A stretch of DNA of 64,000 bases from Rhytidiadelphus loreus. Taxonomy: Eukaryota; Streptophyta; Bryopsida; Hypnales; Hylocomiaceae. The translations under genes were made by a program, and so were the position numbers. The notes under the pieces are model-generated. The model worked only from the letters and a program-made list of their open reading frames with translations, was not told the DNA's origin and did not search any database. The stretch spans positions 6,143,501 to 6,207,500 of the forward strand of contig OX344762.1 in NCBI GenBank assembly GCA_947034895.1, written 5' to 3'. The stretch's first letter is position 1. Each line of letters opens with the position of its first letter. Positions 23,691-35,778 of this stretch are shown here, piece after piece.

Positions 23691-23745
23691 CGGCTTACGT
23701 TCAGGGTGATGTGCTGATGTTCAAGTTGTGATAGTCTCGTCTAAA

Positions 23746-23847
23746 ATGGGACCAACTGTGGAGGTTCCTATGCCCCCCCCTTGTGGATGAAGACTCTGAG
23801 GTTCAACCATTGGAGGTGGAGGACTGCGTCGAGACACTGGCGGTGGG
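23746..23847 (+). pseudogene. Exon 1, 5' part of the ParB-methyltransferase gene
   Basis: Begins ATGGGACCAACTGTGGAGG. A run of eight C at 23773-23780 puts the rest of the exon in the wrong frame; with seven C it reads on as LVDEDSEVQPLEVE up to the element insertion. The last five bases, GTGGG, are the target duplication. The ATG is the first in the joined frame. An upstream acceptor (TTACGTTCAG, ~23702) suggests a non-coding or further coding exon before it. Confidence 0.6.
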
Positions 23848-25408
23848 TGTGAGCCCTCAAGTTGGCACTTGGAACTCTGAACTTATTTTTCGCGATTTTT
23901 AGTTAATTTTTAAGTGAAAAATAGGAAAAAATATATAAAAATACAATTATTGTGGGTTTTGGTAGAAGTCCCTACCAAAGGGGTATGTCATGGCCTTAAA
24001 TGCGTGAAACACGTAAGACGTTACATTTTCACTAATTTTAGGTCTTATTAGTAGAAATAAGTAGTTAAGTTAGTAATTCCGAGCGATGTGAGAATTTGAG
24101 AGTTAACCAGTCCTAGTGTCTTGTTCATGTAATACAACAGCTATAAGTATACATGTAACAAACTGGTTAAAAGTTAGAGTCTAGTCCGAGTCAGTCCAAA
24201 TCAAACTCGAAAGAGTTAGATTTATTGTTTGCAGGTAATTTTGAGAAATACATTCATTCACAGACCAAGATGGAGGAAATGATGATTGGAACATACAGAG
24301 AGGTGCGTTTCTAGGTCAAAGCATGCCAGGAGGTCAAATAGAAGCCCGATCATCCAAGATTCCCCCGGTATCAAGAATAATTTCCCCCCCGGGTGGAAAT
24401 TATTAAAGAATTGCTAAAAATAGCATTCTTATTGGAGATTTGGTTTTGCCCTTAGTTGATGGACATCTTGTAGAAGATTGCCCAAAAGTTTCGGGATTTT
24501 ACAAAACTCCATGATGACTCCATGGGAAGTCAACCGCTTAAAACTGCATTCGTAAATTCCTAGAAATTACCAATGTTGCGGTAAAATCTCACTAAAAATT
24601 AGGATAGAGTTTTGTGTGCCAATAAAGAGCCTTGTCAAGTTTGAAGACATTCCGACATTCCCAAGTACCAGAATTAGGACCGACAGCGAATTTTACAAGA
24701 ATTTACAACTTGGCGGCGGGTTGACCGGCAAACCAGGAGCTAGCGGTGTCCGAATGGAGTGTTTCAAGGGTCAATTCTTACTCCCACAAATATTCTAAAC
24801 CACCCAGGACCAACAGTTTCATCAAAAGACGCAAACTCCAAAAGTTAGCTTTTTAACTTTTGTTCTGAGTTACCGTGACTCAAATTTGCGCTTTAAAACG
24901 GCTAGAGAGGTAGGGGTTAGGGGTCCCTTAGGCTAATTGGGGTCTTCTGAACACGATGGCGCAGTTTGTTTTCAGTTTCGAGTTGTCCCTCAAAAGATAG
25001 AGAGGGTCAGCCCTTAGTTTGACTTTTAAAAGGTAAATTTTGATTAATCTGAGTTGATTTTGCAAATATCTCTTGTAAAATCGAAGATTGGATTTGCCCA
25101 AGATACTTGTCTTGCGTAAGAAGCCATCTTTTGGACTAAAGAAAGCCAATTTAGAACTAACCCTAGATTAAAACACAAAATATCTCGGTTAATTAGGTAG
25201 GTTTTCAAAATATCTTTGGGAAAATCAAATATTTGATTTGGGAAAAGATTCTAAGGCTATTTAGGGCCTAGAAGGAACTCGCTTGAGAACCTTCCTTCCC
25301 ATTAAACAAAGATTATTTTGAAAATACGTTTAGGTAGTTTAGCAAAATATCTAGATTGAAAGTAAAAGATAATTTACGAACAACTTACTGGGGGGGGCCT
25401 GGAGCGAG

Positions 25409-25416
25409 TATATAAG
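25409..25416 (+). promoter_or_regulatory. TATA box of the first LTR-type element
   Basis: TATATAAG, followed by GGCCCTTCCTCGAGG, 1.56 kb from the element start. The corresponding position in the second element holds TATAAAAG followed by GGGGCCCTTC, so promoter position and context are conserved. Confidence 0.6.
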
Positions 25417-26109
25417 GCCCTTCCTCGAGGTTGTTCGTGGCCCTCATTCTTTGTTTCATTCTTGCTGTTGCTCTTGTCGTGCTACCGACACTTGTCGGAG
25501 CACTTTTTAAGCCAAATTTTGGCTCTTTTCTTCTATTTTCTTCTATTCTCTTGTACTTTGAAGGTCCGGAGGGCCCCTTCAAAGCTTTGTTTTCTCTTCT
25601 TGTTTGAATTTGGAGGCTTCAAGCCCCAAAACTTTGCTTTTCAAAGAGTTTAGGTGGAGGAAATCCCCTAATTCTAGTATTGTTTGTGTTAACTAACTTA
25701 TTTCTTGAATTTGGAGGCTTCAAGCCCCAAAACTTTGATATTTTGGGAGTTGTGGGAGTAGTGCCCAAACTCTACTTTGATTTTATTGTTCTTTTGGATA
25801 CTAACTAACTATTTGTGCGAATTGATACTAGTCTGTGAACTTAAAACTTTAAAGCGGCAAGGCTGGACTTTGCCAAAAGGTTTTAAGAATCACCACGTGC
25901 CAAAACTCGTTGTATAACGGGTGTTTGGTTTGAATAGTTGCTAATGTTCGGTTAAACACTGTCATGTGTACCTCCTTTAGTGATTAAACTAAAACTTTGC
26001 CTTGAATTTTGGAAATTAGTTTTTAATGTTCAGTTAAACACTGTCATGTGTACCTCCTTTAAGAATTAAGTTTCAAAATACTAGTTTGGATCCTTGGATA
26101 CTGGTTATT

Positions 26110-26290
26110 CCTGGGATTGCTCCCGCACGGCGGAGCTTTGACTTTGAAACCTGAAAACGGGTACTTGAAACTTTGATTTGACCATTAATTCCTGGGGTTG
26201 CTCCCGCACGGCGGAGCTTTAACTTTTAAAAAAGGTTAAAATTTGCCATTGGAAACCTCGAATTATCTCACACGGCGAAGCTTTGACTTT
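26110..26290 (+). repeat. CGGCGRAGCTTTG repeats, first element
   Basis: The word CACGGCGGAGCTTTGAC or a close variant occurs three times (near 26128, 26206 and 26270), twice preceded by TGCTCCCG. The same word recurs at least four times at the equivalent place in the second element (32752-33070). Confidence 0.6.
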
Positions 26291-26779
26291 AAAAATAAGA
26301 ATTTGTGGAAAAAGATTCTTTTTGAACTACATTTAAAGTCCAAAGTTCCGTCGTCTTAATTCTCTTTGCTTGGCGCATGTGGTGAAGGTATTTTTTGCCT
26401 CCAAGTGGCCATTGATTGCTTGCTTTATCCAAATTGTTTTGTTTTGCTTTGGTTTTCCTTTCTTTCTTTCATTAAAAGGGTTGGTTTATCTTTTTATTTT
26501 GTTTGAATTTAAACGGGAAAAAACTTATTTTTTCTTATTACAAGTGATTAATTAAAATTATCATTCATCTAAAATTTCAGTACATGCACATAAGCTTAAA
26601 AGATTAGCTTTATTTCGTTGCTTATTTGTTCTGCTTAATTATTTAGTTTCCATTGGAAAGGTAGCTAGGTTGGCTTGGATTCGGGAACCAGCAGGAGAGT
26701 TAACAAGACAGGCAAGGGAACGAACGGGGGCTCGAAGTCAACCCTGCCGTGACACGTGTCCCTTGCCGATTGGTTGTAA

Positions 26780-27063
26780 AACGAACGGGGATGACCAGCA
26801 GACGGATGAACGGAAGACCAGCACGCGGACGAACGGAAGAGACCAGTCACGAACTAACGGACGGAATCAAAACGAACAAACGAGGGAGCAGCTAATTATG
26901 CCTCGACACGTGGCGCCTTCCAGCTGGAGGACCGAGACACAAGAAAACCAGCAGACGGACGAACGGAAGAGACCAGCCAACGAACTAACGAACGGAATCA
27001 AAACGAACGAACGGAAGGGCAGCCTATTACGCCCCGACACGTGGCGTCTCCCAACGAGAAACA
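26780..27063 (+). repeat. Imperfect direct repeat of ~150 bp
   Basis: GACGAACGGAAGAGACCAG..CGAACTAACG..GGAATCAAAACGAAC and CGACACGTGGCG occur twice in the same order. The open frame through it (26670-27068) is a consequence of the repeat. Confidence 0.6.
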
Positions 27064-27825
27064 GCTGAAGACAAGGCTGCATATCACAGAGCGTACGGTG
27101 GACAGGGTCGGCCAAGACCTCCAAAGCAACTTAACGAAATCAGTACACTGATAAGCAAATTCTGAAATAAACCAAAGCTCAGGCGGTTGATTGCCACGCA
27201 AAGAAATTTCTTTAAGATTCACATAAGTACATCAAACCACTTAGCTTCCACAATAGCTCCGTCTCTCTCCTCCAAAAACATGGAATACAAATGAAGGGAG
27301 ATTAAGAGAAGAAGGGAGAAATACGGTTGCAAAACGGAAGTAAGCAATTAAAAAATATATTAGGGAAGAATCTAACTATTCATCGATTAATTGTTTTTGA
27401 TTGTTTATTAGGTTTATTCTTTCTACTATTCATCGATAGATTTGTTTTTGATTGTTTTTGATTATTTTATTAGAATACTATTCATCCATTTGGTTTTAGT
27501 TATTAATTAGGATTCCAAATCCAAATTAGTTGTTTGTTTGTAGTTTGGGGGATTTGTTTTATTAGGCCTAATAAGCCAAAACAATAAAAACAAACAACAA
27601 CTAATATCTTGGAATACTTAATAAAATAACTATTAAAAAATTGGCAATCGAATAAAACTACTATTCATTGAAAACTTAGGAAATATGAATTAAATTTATC
27701 ATTTAATTTAAATTCCTAAAATCAAAGGATTAGTTTTAAAATTGCCAAAACTAACAAATTTGGACTTTTTAGATAGGTTTTAAAAAACAAGAATACTAAG
27801 ATTTCTTCCAAATTCATGAAAGACA

Positions 27826-27897
27826 ATGGAGAATTTCGAGGAGACGATTATGATGGTGTTTTGCGATGATGGGACGATCGACATTCTCGACACCAAG
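27826..27897 (+). other. Short ATG exon with splice donor inside LTR-type element 1
   Basis: A 24-codon open stretch beginning MENFEETIMMVF ends at CCAAG|GTATGA. The second element has an equivalent 21-codon stretch (33861-33923) ending at a GTGAGT donor. A conserved short coding exon before a donor suggests a spliced leader used by the parental retrotransposon. Confidence 0.4.
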
Positions 27898-29053
27898 GTA
27901 TGATTTCAAATTCTATCTTTTGTCTTTTCTTTTGCTTTCATTCTTTAAAAATTTAGATTAGAAAATTAAAACTAACAAAACTAACCATTACAAATCCAAT
28001 AGCTAGTAGAATTTAAATTGTTAGAAAACCTTTGAAAATTTAACTAAAATCGTAAGGTAATAATTAGAATAACTTTGAATTCATTTGGAAAACGAAATAG
28101 TAATCTCATCCAAAAGAATCTCAAAAGGAATCTAATTTAATTTAGGAACTTAGGGAATATTAGAATAATTAGGGAAAGTCAAAACCTAATTTATCTACTT
28201 ATTCTCTTGAAAATTATTAAAGGAAGGAATTCCATCCAACCAAGGGGGATTTTCATCCATTTAAAAGTTTTCACCTAAAAGTTCTAAATTCTTACTTTTT
28301 ATTTTAACAAGAAGTTAATTAATCACTTTACTCATAAAAACCCTAAAACCCTAAAGATTCACTAAAATTAGAATAATAACTTAGAATTAGGATTAATTAA
28401 GGAACAATTAGGAATATTCTCAAGGCACGACTAGGGAATCTTTTGGAAACATAATCTTTTAAAGAATCTTTTGAAGATTCTAAATCTACCTTTTACTTTT
28501 TAAATTACTTTAATTTGGAAAGATTTAAGGGTGGATGAAGTTTTGACCTAATTTTGGATGAAAAATCTTAAAATAGGTCAAAATTAGGTTTTCTCTAAAA
28601 ATTCCGTTAAATAACTTAATTAACCTTTGAACCCTGAAATTTAGATTTATTTTACATTATTTTGCTATTCTTAGTTGACGGATGAAGTTTTTAGGATAGA
28701 ATTAAGTACGAATTTCATCCACACATAACTTTCATTTGGTATATCAGAATCCAACTTGCTTTACCATTTTGGAAATGGCAAATTGTATTCTTTGATTTAG
28801 TTTAGGTAAAATTTTAGTTTAGCTAGAAGTTGAAATCACAATTAACTAACCCTCAACAACCTTTATTTCTTAACTATTAGAGTGTCTTGAAATACTTAAA
28901 TTAGGTAAAAATCAACATAACAAAGTGTCCATTGCTTGGAAGGCCAAAGAACACTAAGTTTACATTTCACCCTTACAATTTACTAACTTATGCCGCTAGA
29001 ACCTGTGTGCAATTTTCTGACTTAAGGGTGGAGTTAGAAACACTCACAGTGGG

Positions 29054-29411
29054 GGACCAACCACTGGAGGTGGAGGTCGAGCTCCTTCGGAACACGTCGA
29101 CGGAGACGGGTGACCAAGCCCAGATTCCATCACAACCACTAGTAAGTTTTGCGAGGCAACATGGAATACGAATTCAGTGTGGTGGTAGAGGCTTAGTGAG
29201 TCGTGTGGATGGAGATAGGTCCAAGAGTTCATCTATTGGATCAACAAACGATAGTGATTCGAATTATGTAACTCATGAGACTATTAAGTATTGTACTTGT
29301 GATCACGCAGAATTAGAGGTGACATCCGCAGTTGACACGGATGCCAAAATCTTGATCTGGTGTTGTGGACATTATAGACCATTGAACGTCAAATGCGACT
29401 GTGGCATTTGA
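29054..29411 (+). pseudogene. Exon 1, 3' part of the ParB-methyltransferase gene
   Basis: Continues the frame broken at 23847 (ETLAVG then DQPLEVEVELLRN). It contains a Cys/His-rich segment, CTCDH..CCGH..KCDC, that could bind zinc. The donor to exon 2 is not certain: the frame meets a stop at 29409, and the best GT sites lie just before or after it. Confidence 0.6.
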
Positions 29412-29548
29412 ATGTGATTCTCATTTATATATTTATATTTGATGAGACATATTTTTACAACTTGATCTAGGAGTGTGAAATGACACCTATACATATAGCT
29501 ACTCGTCACATTATAATAATCATGCATGACATTCTTACCTTGTCTCAG

Positions 29549-30204
29549 ACTAGCGTAATGTCGAAGTCAATGTTGAAGCCCCCCACTGTCACTAGTTCTG
29601 CAATGTTGGAGGATGAGCGAAATCCCGAAATTATTTCTGAATCAGATGAGGAAGATATGGATATTCCAGGAGTGGGCAAGGATGCAATGGAGGATGACAT
29701 CAAGAAGTCACAAAAATTGGACACTGTTTCAATTCTTCACGGTCTGAGGTTGACATCCACAGAGGCATCACATATGAAGATCCCATTGTGCAGGCTGGTG
29801 CCTAGGCCAATAGTGCGTCCAACTTTGGCCTGCGATATTACATTGTTGGAGCATCAGTTCACGGGGGGCTACAAAGAAGGGGCCCAAGTGTTTTATGTTT
29901 CTATCTCAAATGAAGATGGGGACGGTGAGGTATTCTCTGATGCAAAGAAGATTGAATGGGGATTATTGTAGAATTCCGTCAATGATGAATTCAACAACTT
30001 CTTGAGGTCCGACCCTATGCTCAAGCATTTGGTGGATCAAAAGTTTTTCATTTGTGATGGAAACCACCGGAGAATTGCGTGGATGAACCACATTACTCGG
30101 CTACATGCCACGGACAGGAGTTGACACATCAGCGTCAACTCTATCGTATTGGATACACGAGGACGTATTGGGGTCGTGATGCAAGCTATACACGACATCA
30201 ACAA
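29549..30204 (+). pseudogene. Exon 2: ParB/sulfiredoxin-fold domain
   Basis: Follows the acceptor CTTGTCTCAG. An acidic linker (SESDEEDMD) leads into the ParB-like fold: IPLCRLVPRPIVRP, then GGYKEGAQVFYVSI, then KFFICDGNHRRIAWM. The D-G-N-H-R signature corresponds to the GxxR/HR nucleotide-binding motif of ParB and sulfiredoxin proteins. In bacterial relatives this domain binds CTP or acts as a nuclease. Two in-frame stops interrupt it: TAG at 29969 and TGA at 30121; each becomes a sense codon (CAG, CGA) by one C-to-T reversal. The exon ends AACAA|GTGAGC and joins exon 3 in frame (..DINK-HIESYH..). Confidence 0.75.
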
Positions 30205-30311
30205 GTGAGCTTCCCGTTTCCAATTTATATCATTGTTATATTTAGATTTTAAACTCCAATATATTTTCTTCTGGTTTGATGATCCAAATTGTAATGTCTT
30301 TTGAGATACAG

Positions 30312-30501
30312 GCATATAGAGAGCTATCATGTCAAAACCAATCTCGTACACACCCTTTTTCAAGTGCAGAAATACGAGACAATGGAACTGGACAAGTTCA
30401 CTGAGTTGCTATCCGCCGAAGAGTTCAAGATCTGTCAGAACAATACTCGATCTAAATGGTATACGGTGCCATTAGAGGTCTTCACTTCATTCATCTTCAA
30501 G
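30312..30501 (+). pseudogene. Exon 3 of the ParB-methyltransferase gene
   Basis: Bounded by ATACAG| and AAG|GTGAGC. It encodes HIESYHVKTNLVHTL and a helical region, completing the ParB-like domain. No defect seen. Confidence 0.7.
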
Positions 30502-30596
30502 GTGAGCAATTGTCACTATTGGACTCACGTACAAGGTCTACGCATTTGATTCTCTTTTTCATTGTTGTTGGGTGATATGCATTGTCTCAACAAGAG

Positions 30597-30785
30597 ATTT
30601 CTGCAGCGGCGGAGGTGGCTATTTGTAAATATAAAGAGGACATTTTGGCTGAGGATGTGATGCCTGATGGAGTTGCCATGGCCATGAGGGTCTCCATCAA
30701 AGACTCAAACGAGAAGTACCAAAAGAAATTGTCAAAGATAGTGGCAGTCGCCAATCCCGCCCTAGGACCTGATTGGCTATTGGAG
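30597..30785 (+). pseudogene. Exon 4 of the ParB-methyltransferase gene
   Basis: Bounded by CAAGAG| and GAG|GTATGT; 63 codons, phase 0 at both ends. It encodes a predicted helical stretch (AAAEVAICKYKEDILAEDV). No defect seen. Confidence 0.65.
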
Positions 30786-30872
30786 GTATGTTGTATTCCA
30801 TACTTCATTGTTTACTTGCTGATACTCTGAGATATAAATGGTGATTCATTACTTCTTCACCAATTGATGCAG

Positions 30873-31070
30873 ATCGAACGACACTGGAATCTATTTTCAG
30901 TTCCAGAGTTAACTCTAGAGAAGCTGCAAATGATGGCCACTGCAAATGCTACTGCAGAGTCCAAAGTGAAATGGCTGAAGTGGATGAATGCATCCGGATC
31001 CACTAGAGAGGCGCGTCGATTTCCACCTCGTCCCATTAACGAGGAGAAATTGGCATTGTTTCTGGCTAGG
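30873..31070 (+). pseudogene. Exon 5, 5' part of the ParB-methyltransferase gene
   Basis: Follows TTGATGCAG|. It encodes IERHWNLFSVPELTLEKL and ends in CTAGG, the target duplication of the second LTR-type element. The frame resumes at 34946 (LAR then ACWYSG) and ends at a GTATGC donor after 34963. Confidence 0.75.
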
Positions 31071-32332
31071 TGTGAGCCCCAAATTCGTCACTTGGGACTC
31101 ATTGTTTTCTTTTTTTTAGTTTATTACAAATTAAGTCATAAAGTACTACAAAAAGCCCAAAAAAGAGTGTAGAACCAAAATAGGTATGTCACGTACCAGT
31201 ATAGCATTTGGTCATATATAGCCTTTTATCCATAGATCACCCATAAAACCCACTTGTATATAGGTTAGAACCCGTAATTAGTGGGAGACAATAGGGCTAC
31301 TGGGAATTTACCCAAATTAGCCCAAACCTAGTGCATGTGACCATGATAGGCTAAATTAGTCTTAGGAGAGTTAAGGGGGTCCCCACGTAAATCTCCAAAG
31401 ATAGGTTCTAGTTTCCCCATTCCACCGACGAAACATTAGGAATCCAAATTGTTAGCTTGCAGGTGTTACTTGTCCCAGACAGGCCGCATGGAGGAATCCA
31501 CAGCCGCCGGATAGTGTTCTCGGATCTGGAACATGTCGGGATGTCCACGGCAAACCCCATTCGCCAAGATTCCCTCACATGTAAAAGATTCCCTGACTGC
31601 CGGTGATTCAACCGAAGTCAGTTTTCACCTCGCCACCAACTGTGTGCTATAATAGCCTAAGACTTGGCACGTGGCTTGGGGGACTCCATGAGAGGTTCCC
31701 CAAAAAGTCTCGGTTTTTTCTGATCTCCAAAGGATCTTTTTCCGAGCAGTCAAACCGTCAAAGGCCACATTGAGAAATTCATGGAAAATACCCAGGCCGC
31801 GGTAAAATCTCACTAAAAATTAGACTAGCATATTTTATGTTAATAATGCGCCCCGACAAATTTCATGGTGTTCCAATAGCGGGAAGCAGCCGAAACTGAC
31901 AACATCCCCCCAATTAATAATTACGGCAAGATCTTTGCGGGGTTGACCGGCGTCTCGGGAGCGTACGAAGTCGGAACAAAGACATCAAGGAGCCTTTTCT
32001 TACTCCCTAGAGCCTCCCCAACAACCCTAGCTAGTTACCCAAGCCAAAAGAGGTAAAACCCAAAAGTTAGGTTTTTACCCTTTTAATTGGCTCTAGTTGG
32101 CACTAGTTTCCGATGGGTTTTTTGTGATAGAAATAGGGGGTAGGGAGTACCTTAGACTAAAAATGACATTCTGAAGCCATTGGCGCAATCCATTTGCAAT
32201 TCCGAGCTAAACTCCAAAAGTTAGAGGATAGGACCAGCATAAAACCCAAAATTAGGTGAAAATCTCAAACTTGGATGAAAATCCGGATGGATGAGGTTAC
32301 TCGTCGAGGGGGGGAGTGGGCCCTTGGAAACC

Positions 32333-32340
32333 TATAAAAG
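32333..32340 (+). promoter_or_regulatory. TATA box of the second LTR-type element
   Basis: TATAAAAG in a GGAAACC..GGGGGCCC context, 1.26 kb from the element start, matching the promoter at 25409-25416. Confidence 0.6.
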
Positions 32341-33860
32341 GGGGCCCTTCTCTCTCCCAAAACACCCCCAATACTTGTTTTGGGTCCGTGGGTCCAAGTT
32401 ATCTTGGAATTTTTGGCCTTTCAAGCCAAAAAACCTCTACGGTGTTTTTGGAGCACTTTTGGCTCCCGTTGTTGTTCTATTTCAAGCTTCCGAAGGTCCC
32501 TTTGGGCCCTTCTATCTTACCTTGTACCTTGTTGTGGGTCGAGTGAGTTTCACTTACGCTTGCGTGTCCCCGTTGTACCTTGTACTAATCCTAAAGTCAC
32601 CCCCCACCGTACCTTGGCGATGTCGCTTTGGGGGGCCTTTAGTATGTAAGTCTGGCCTTGTTTATGCTTACTTTGTGGGTACGGTTGCCTTGTATTTCAG
32701 TCCTAACCATAGTCAACCTTCCGTGTGTTGGGTGTGGGCCCCACTGCCCTGAAGGCGGCGAAGCTTTGAACCTATAAACTACCCTAGTCTTAGAGTGTGT
32801 GTCAAAAACCAGGCCTTAGACGGCGAAGCTTTGGACCCAGGGGCATCCCAAGTCTTAGAATTGGTGTCAAAACCAATTTGGCGGCGAAGCTTTGCACCCC
32901 ATACATTTTTGGCTCCAAAGTTTAGTTCCCAAGATCTTCTTGGGAAAAGCCAAAGTTTAGCCCCCAAGAGTTGCCTTAGGTTGTAGGAAAGTAGCAGCCC
33001 CCCCCGTCACGAGATAGCGAGATTAGGAGTCACAAAGTCCAAGGTTAACCCCCACGGCGAAGCTTTGACCTTGACCCTAGGCAAACGGCTTCCGGTTTAA
33101 TTTTGTGTAGGTGGGTTCCCATACGGGAACCCGAGGGTGAGGAAATTTTGGGTTAAGCCAAGCCAGCCCAGCCCAACTAGCCAGCCAGCCAACCCGCCAA
33201 TCCAGCGGCCGGTACAGCAAGCGATCCAGCAAGCCGGTCCAGCAGCTGGTTGCTCTTAGCAGCTGGTTGCTCTCACAACTGGTTGCTCTCACAAAACGGG
33301 ACGATGCCCTGCGGGGCCCCAACCTACCTTTTTTTTGGATTTTTTTCCCAACAAGACTAAAAATTGGGGGTCTAGTTAGTGGGTATTAAAAAAAACGTTG
33401 ATCAATCCTAAGAGCAAACAAAGGGAGGAGGGAGGAAAAGAAGTCGCCGTCTGCACACCCGACCTGCACATGCAACCAAACGCTCTCACATCCCTCCAAC
33501 AAGACAAAACAAACAATGGAGCGAAATTAGAGAGGGACATGACTAAGTAGGGAAGGAAGGAGAGAGAAGATCAATAGTAAAGTAGGCTTAGGGGTGTAAG
33601 GAAATCCCCAAAAGGGTCTCTCCAACCATTAGAGGAAGGATGAGAATGACGCGGAGCATGACGACGTAAGGGGGTAGTTAGGCTCACAAGAAGTTAGCGT
33701 CATAGTTGTAAGACTCCATTAAGAGTTTGGTAGGAATAGTGTGGGAGTAAAAGAGGGGGAGACAAAGAGAAAGAAAGGGACCATTAAGGGTCATTATAGT
33801 GCACTACTTCGCCAAAGACTAAGCCGTAGGCATTTGACCGCTTCAAAATACGTGTCTACT

Positions 33861-33923
33861 ATGGAATACGAGCACGCGGCTGGAGGTATGGAGAAAAATG
33901 CCGCGCATGCCAACGACAATCAG
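33861..33923 (+). other. Short ATG exon with splice donor inside LTR-type element 2
   Basis: Twenty-one codons (MEYEHAAGGMEKN..) end at CAG|GTGAGT, the counterpart of 27826-27897. The peptides differ, but the position, size, ATG and donor are kept. Confidence 0.4.
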
Positions 33924-34239
33924 GTGAGTCAGTAAACTAATCCCCGGTGCTTTTTCTTTTAATTTACGCTAAACTCTGTTAAGTAGTGATGAATTTCGAT
34001 TAGCAAATAGGAATTAGGGGGGGACCTTAAGTTTAGACATAAAAGTTTATCAATAGGACTAGAAGTATCCAAACCCATCTCATACATAGAAGTTGACCAT
34101 AAAAGTAACCAAATTAGACTAAGATCGATAGGACTAGGAATTAGTAACCGTTAAGGTCAGAACTCAACCAAGAAGTAAACACTAGATTAAGACAAAATAA
34201 TCTAATTAGGAGTTAGGGTTAAATTAGCAAATCAAAAAT

Positions 34240-34600
34240 TGCCTTAGGTAATAAAGACTTAGGGAAAAAAGATAAATTAAATTAGAAGATAAATTAGGGA
34301 AAAAAGATAAATTAAATCAGAAGTTAAATTAGGAAAAAAGATAAATTAAATTAGGAAAAAAAGATAAATTAAATTAAGAGAAAAATAAATTAAATTAGGA
34401 AAAAAGATAAATTAAATTAGGAAAAAAGATAAATTAAATTAGGAAAAAAGATAGATTAAATTAAGAAAAAAGATAAATTAAATTAGGAAAAAAGATAAAT
34501 TAAATTAGAAAAAAAGATAGATTAAATTAAGAGAAAAAAAAATTAAATTAGGAAGAAAAAAACAATAAAATTAGATTAGAAGGGAGATAACTTAGATTAG
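34240..34600. repeat. ~22 bp AT-rich tandem repeat
   Basis: Units of roughly 22 bp containing AAATTAGGAAAAAAGAT are repeated about fourteen times. They lie inside the second LTR-type element. Confidence 0.8.
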
Positions 34601-34945
34601 GAAAAAAAACCAATCAACTTAGGAAACCATGGAAGGGACTTAGGTAATCCCTCCTCAGTCTTAGGAGAGGTCAATTAACCTCAAATTCCCATAGATTAGG
34701 ATAGATTCGGTGGTAGTTCGCATAGGTTGCCGTTAGGGGACGGTTAGCCCGAACTATTCCCTCGCCAATTGGGGCAACTCCATTGTCACCTGCGGAAACT
34801 AGGAACTTAGTAAAGAAGATCCATTGCTTGGAAGGCACAATGGACCTATGCTTAGTCACCCTTTAGGTTAGAATTTAGTTAATCCCTAGGACCTGGTTGT
34901 GTCCGATTAATTACCAAGGGTGGGTAATTAAGCGCCCACACTAGG

Positions 34946-35235
34946 GCGTGTTGGTACTCGGGGGTATGCATTCTATGAATCGTTGTCGATTCTCCCTCAC
35001 TATTTGTTTTAGTCATTTCTCTCAAAGTTGATTTCTGATTGTAAATCTAACATCCGTGATACTGTATGTGATAGTTGGAAGAGGCGGCTTCCGAGTTGTT
35101 ACTCTGTAATGCGGGCAGATAATGTTCCTGTGAACATGTCCATTCCAACTGAGCCAGAAACACTGAAGGAATATATTGAGGGATGGAGAATGAAGGTGTG
35201 GGATATTGCCTACACGGGTATGTTTAGGGGGGGAG
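34946..35235 (+). pseudogene. End of exon 5, intron, and exon 6 (5' part)
   Basis: 34946-34963 finishes exon 5 (ACWYSG|GTATGC). After a 49 bp intron ending TTGTTTTAG, exon 6 runs from 35013 in phase 0 (SFLSKLISDCKSN..). It continues to VWDIAYTGMFRGG, ending in the 9 bp duplication of the next element. This middle part matches no domain I know. Confidence 0.7.
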
Positions 35236-35778
35236 CAGGGTTGTCTACCCGGACAACTCGACAAACTTGACGTCGAAGACGTCTAGTAGAGGGTCTCGTC
35301 CGTCTAATAGAGTCAACTTTACCCTTTGACTTTTTCAGAATTTATCCCCCATTTACCTAGGCTTACTTGGCTGCCATGTGGCAGCCACGTCACAAATTTA
35401 GGGCGACTACGGGTAGAGGGCGACCGCGGGTAGGGGCAAATTCTGTACTACAATTCAAAACTGCCACTTTTGCTGCATTCATCCAAAAAAATAGATTTTT
35501 TTTAGAATCTAACCGTAAGATCTTGTACTTCACTTGTCTAAGATCACGTGGTAAAAATTTCATGAAGTTTGACCGTATAGATTGGAAGATATTAACAATC
35601 AAAGTTGGAAAAAAAAAATTCTGAACTGTGACCTGCAATTTCAGTTGACTTTGACTGTCATTTGTGGAAATCTTTTGCACTACATACTTTGAATTAAAAG
35701 ACACATACGTTGAATAAATAAGTTGAAAGTCTAGGGAAAAATATTCACTAATAAAAGCACTTGATTTGCATTCTTTAA

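Larger units (their letters stand above)
23848..29048 (+). mobile_element. 5.2 kb LTR-type element (solo LTR?) in exon 1, TSD GTGGG
   Basis: Starts TGTGAGCCCTC and ends AACACTCACA, with GTGGG immediately outside both ends (23843-23847 and 29049-29053). TG..CA ends and a 5 bp duplication are typical of LTR retrotransposon insertion. No internal second LTR, gag or pol was found, so it is best read as a very long solo LTR. It shares its start, a TATA-type promoter, CGGCG(A/G)AGCTTTG repeats, a short ATG exon with splice donor, and the CCATTGCTTGGAAGGC segment near its end with the element at 31071-34940. Confidence 0.75.
31071..34940 (+). mobile_element. 3.9 kb LTR-type element (solo LTR?) in exon 5, TSD CTAGG
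   Basis: Starts TGTGAGCCCC and ends AAGCGCCCACA, flanked by CTAGG at 31066-31070 and 34941-34945. Same family as 23848-29048: shared CTCACTAAAAATTAG, GGGGTTGACCGGC, a TATA promoter, CGGCGAAGCTTTG repeats, a short ATG exon with donor and CCATTGCTTGGAAGGC. No protein-coding retrotransposon domain is present. Confidence 0.75.

Noticed and set aside
22361..23717. Long overlapping open frames on both strands
   Set aside because: They are created by the 118 bp minisatellite; composition repeats with the unit and no start, splice or domain evidence supports them.
26670..27068. 132-codon open frame as a gag-like gene
   Set aside because: Built from an imperfect direct repeat of GACGAACGGAAG-type words inside an LTR-type element; no CCHC knuckle or other gag feature.
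29549..30204. Plant sulfiredoxin gene
   Set aside because: The fold is shared, but sulfiredoxin is a short stand-alone enzyme with a catalytic Cys motif (F-G-G-C-H-R). Here the motif is CDGNHR within a long multi-exon gene that continues into a methyltransferase domain.
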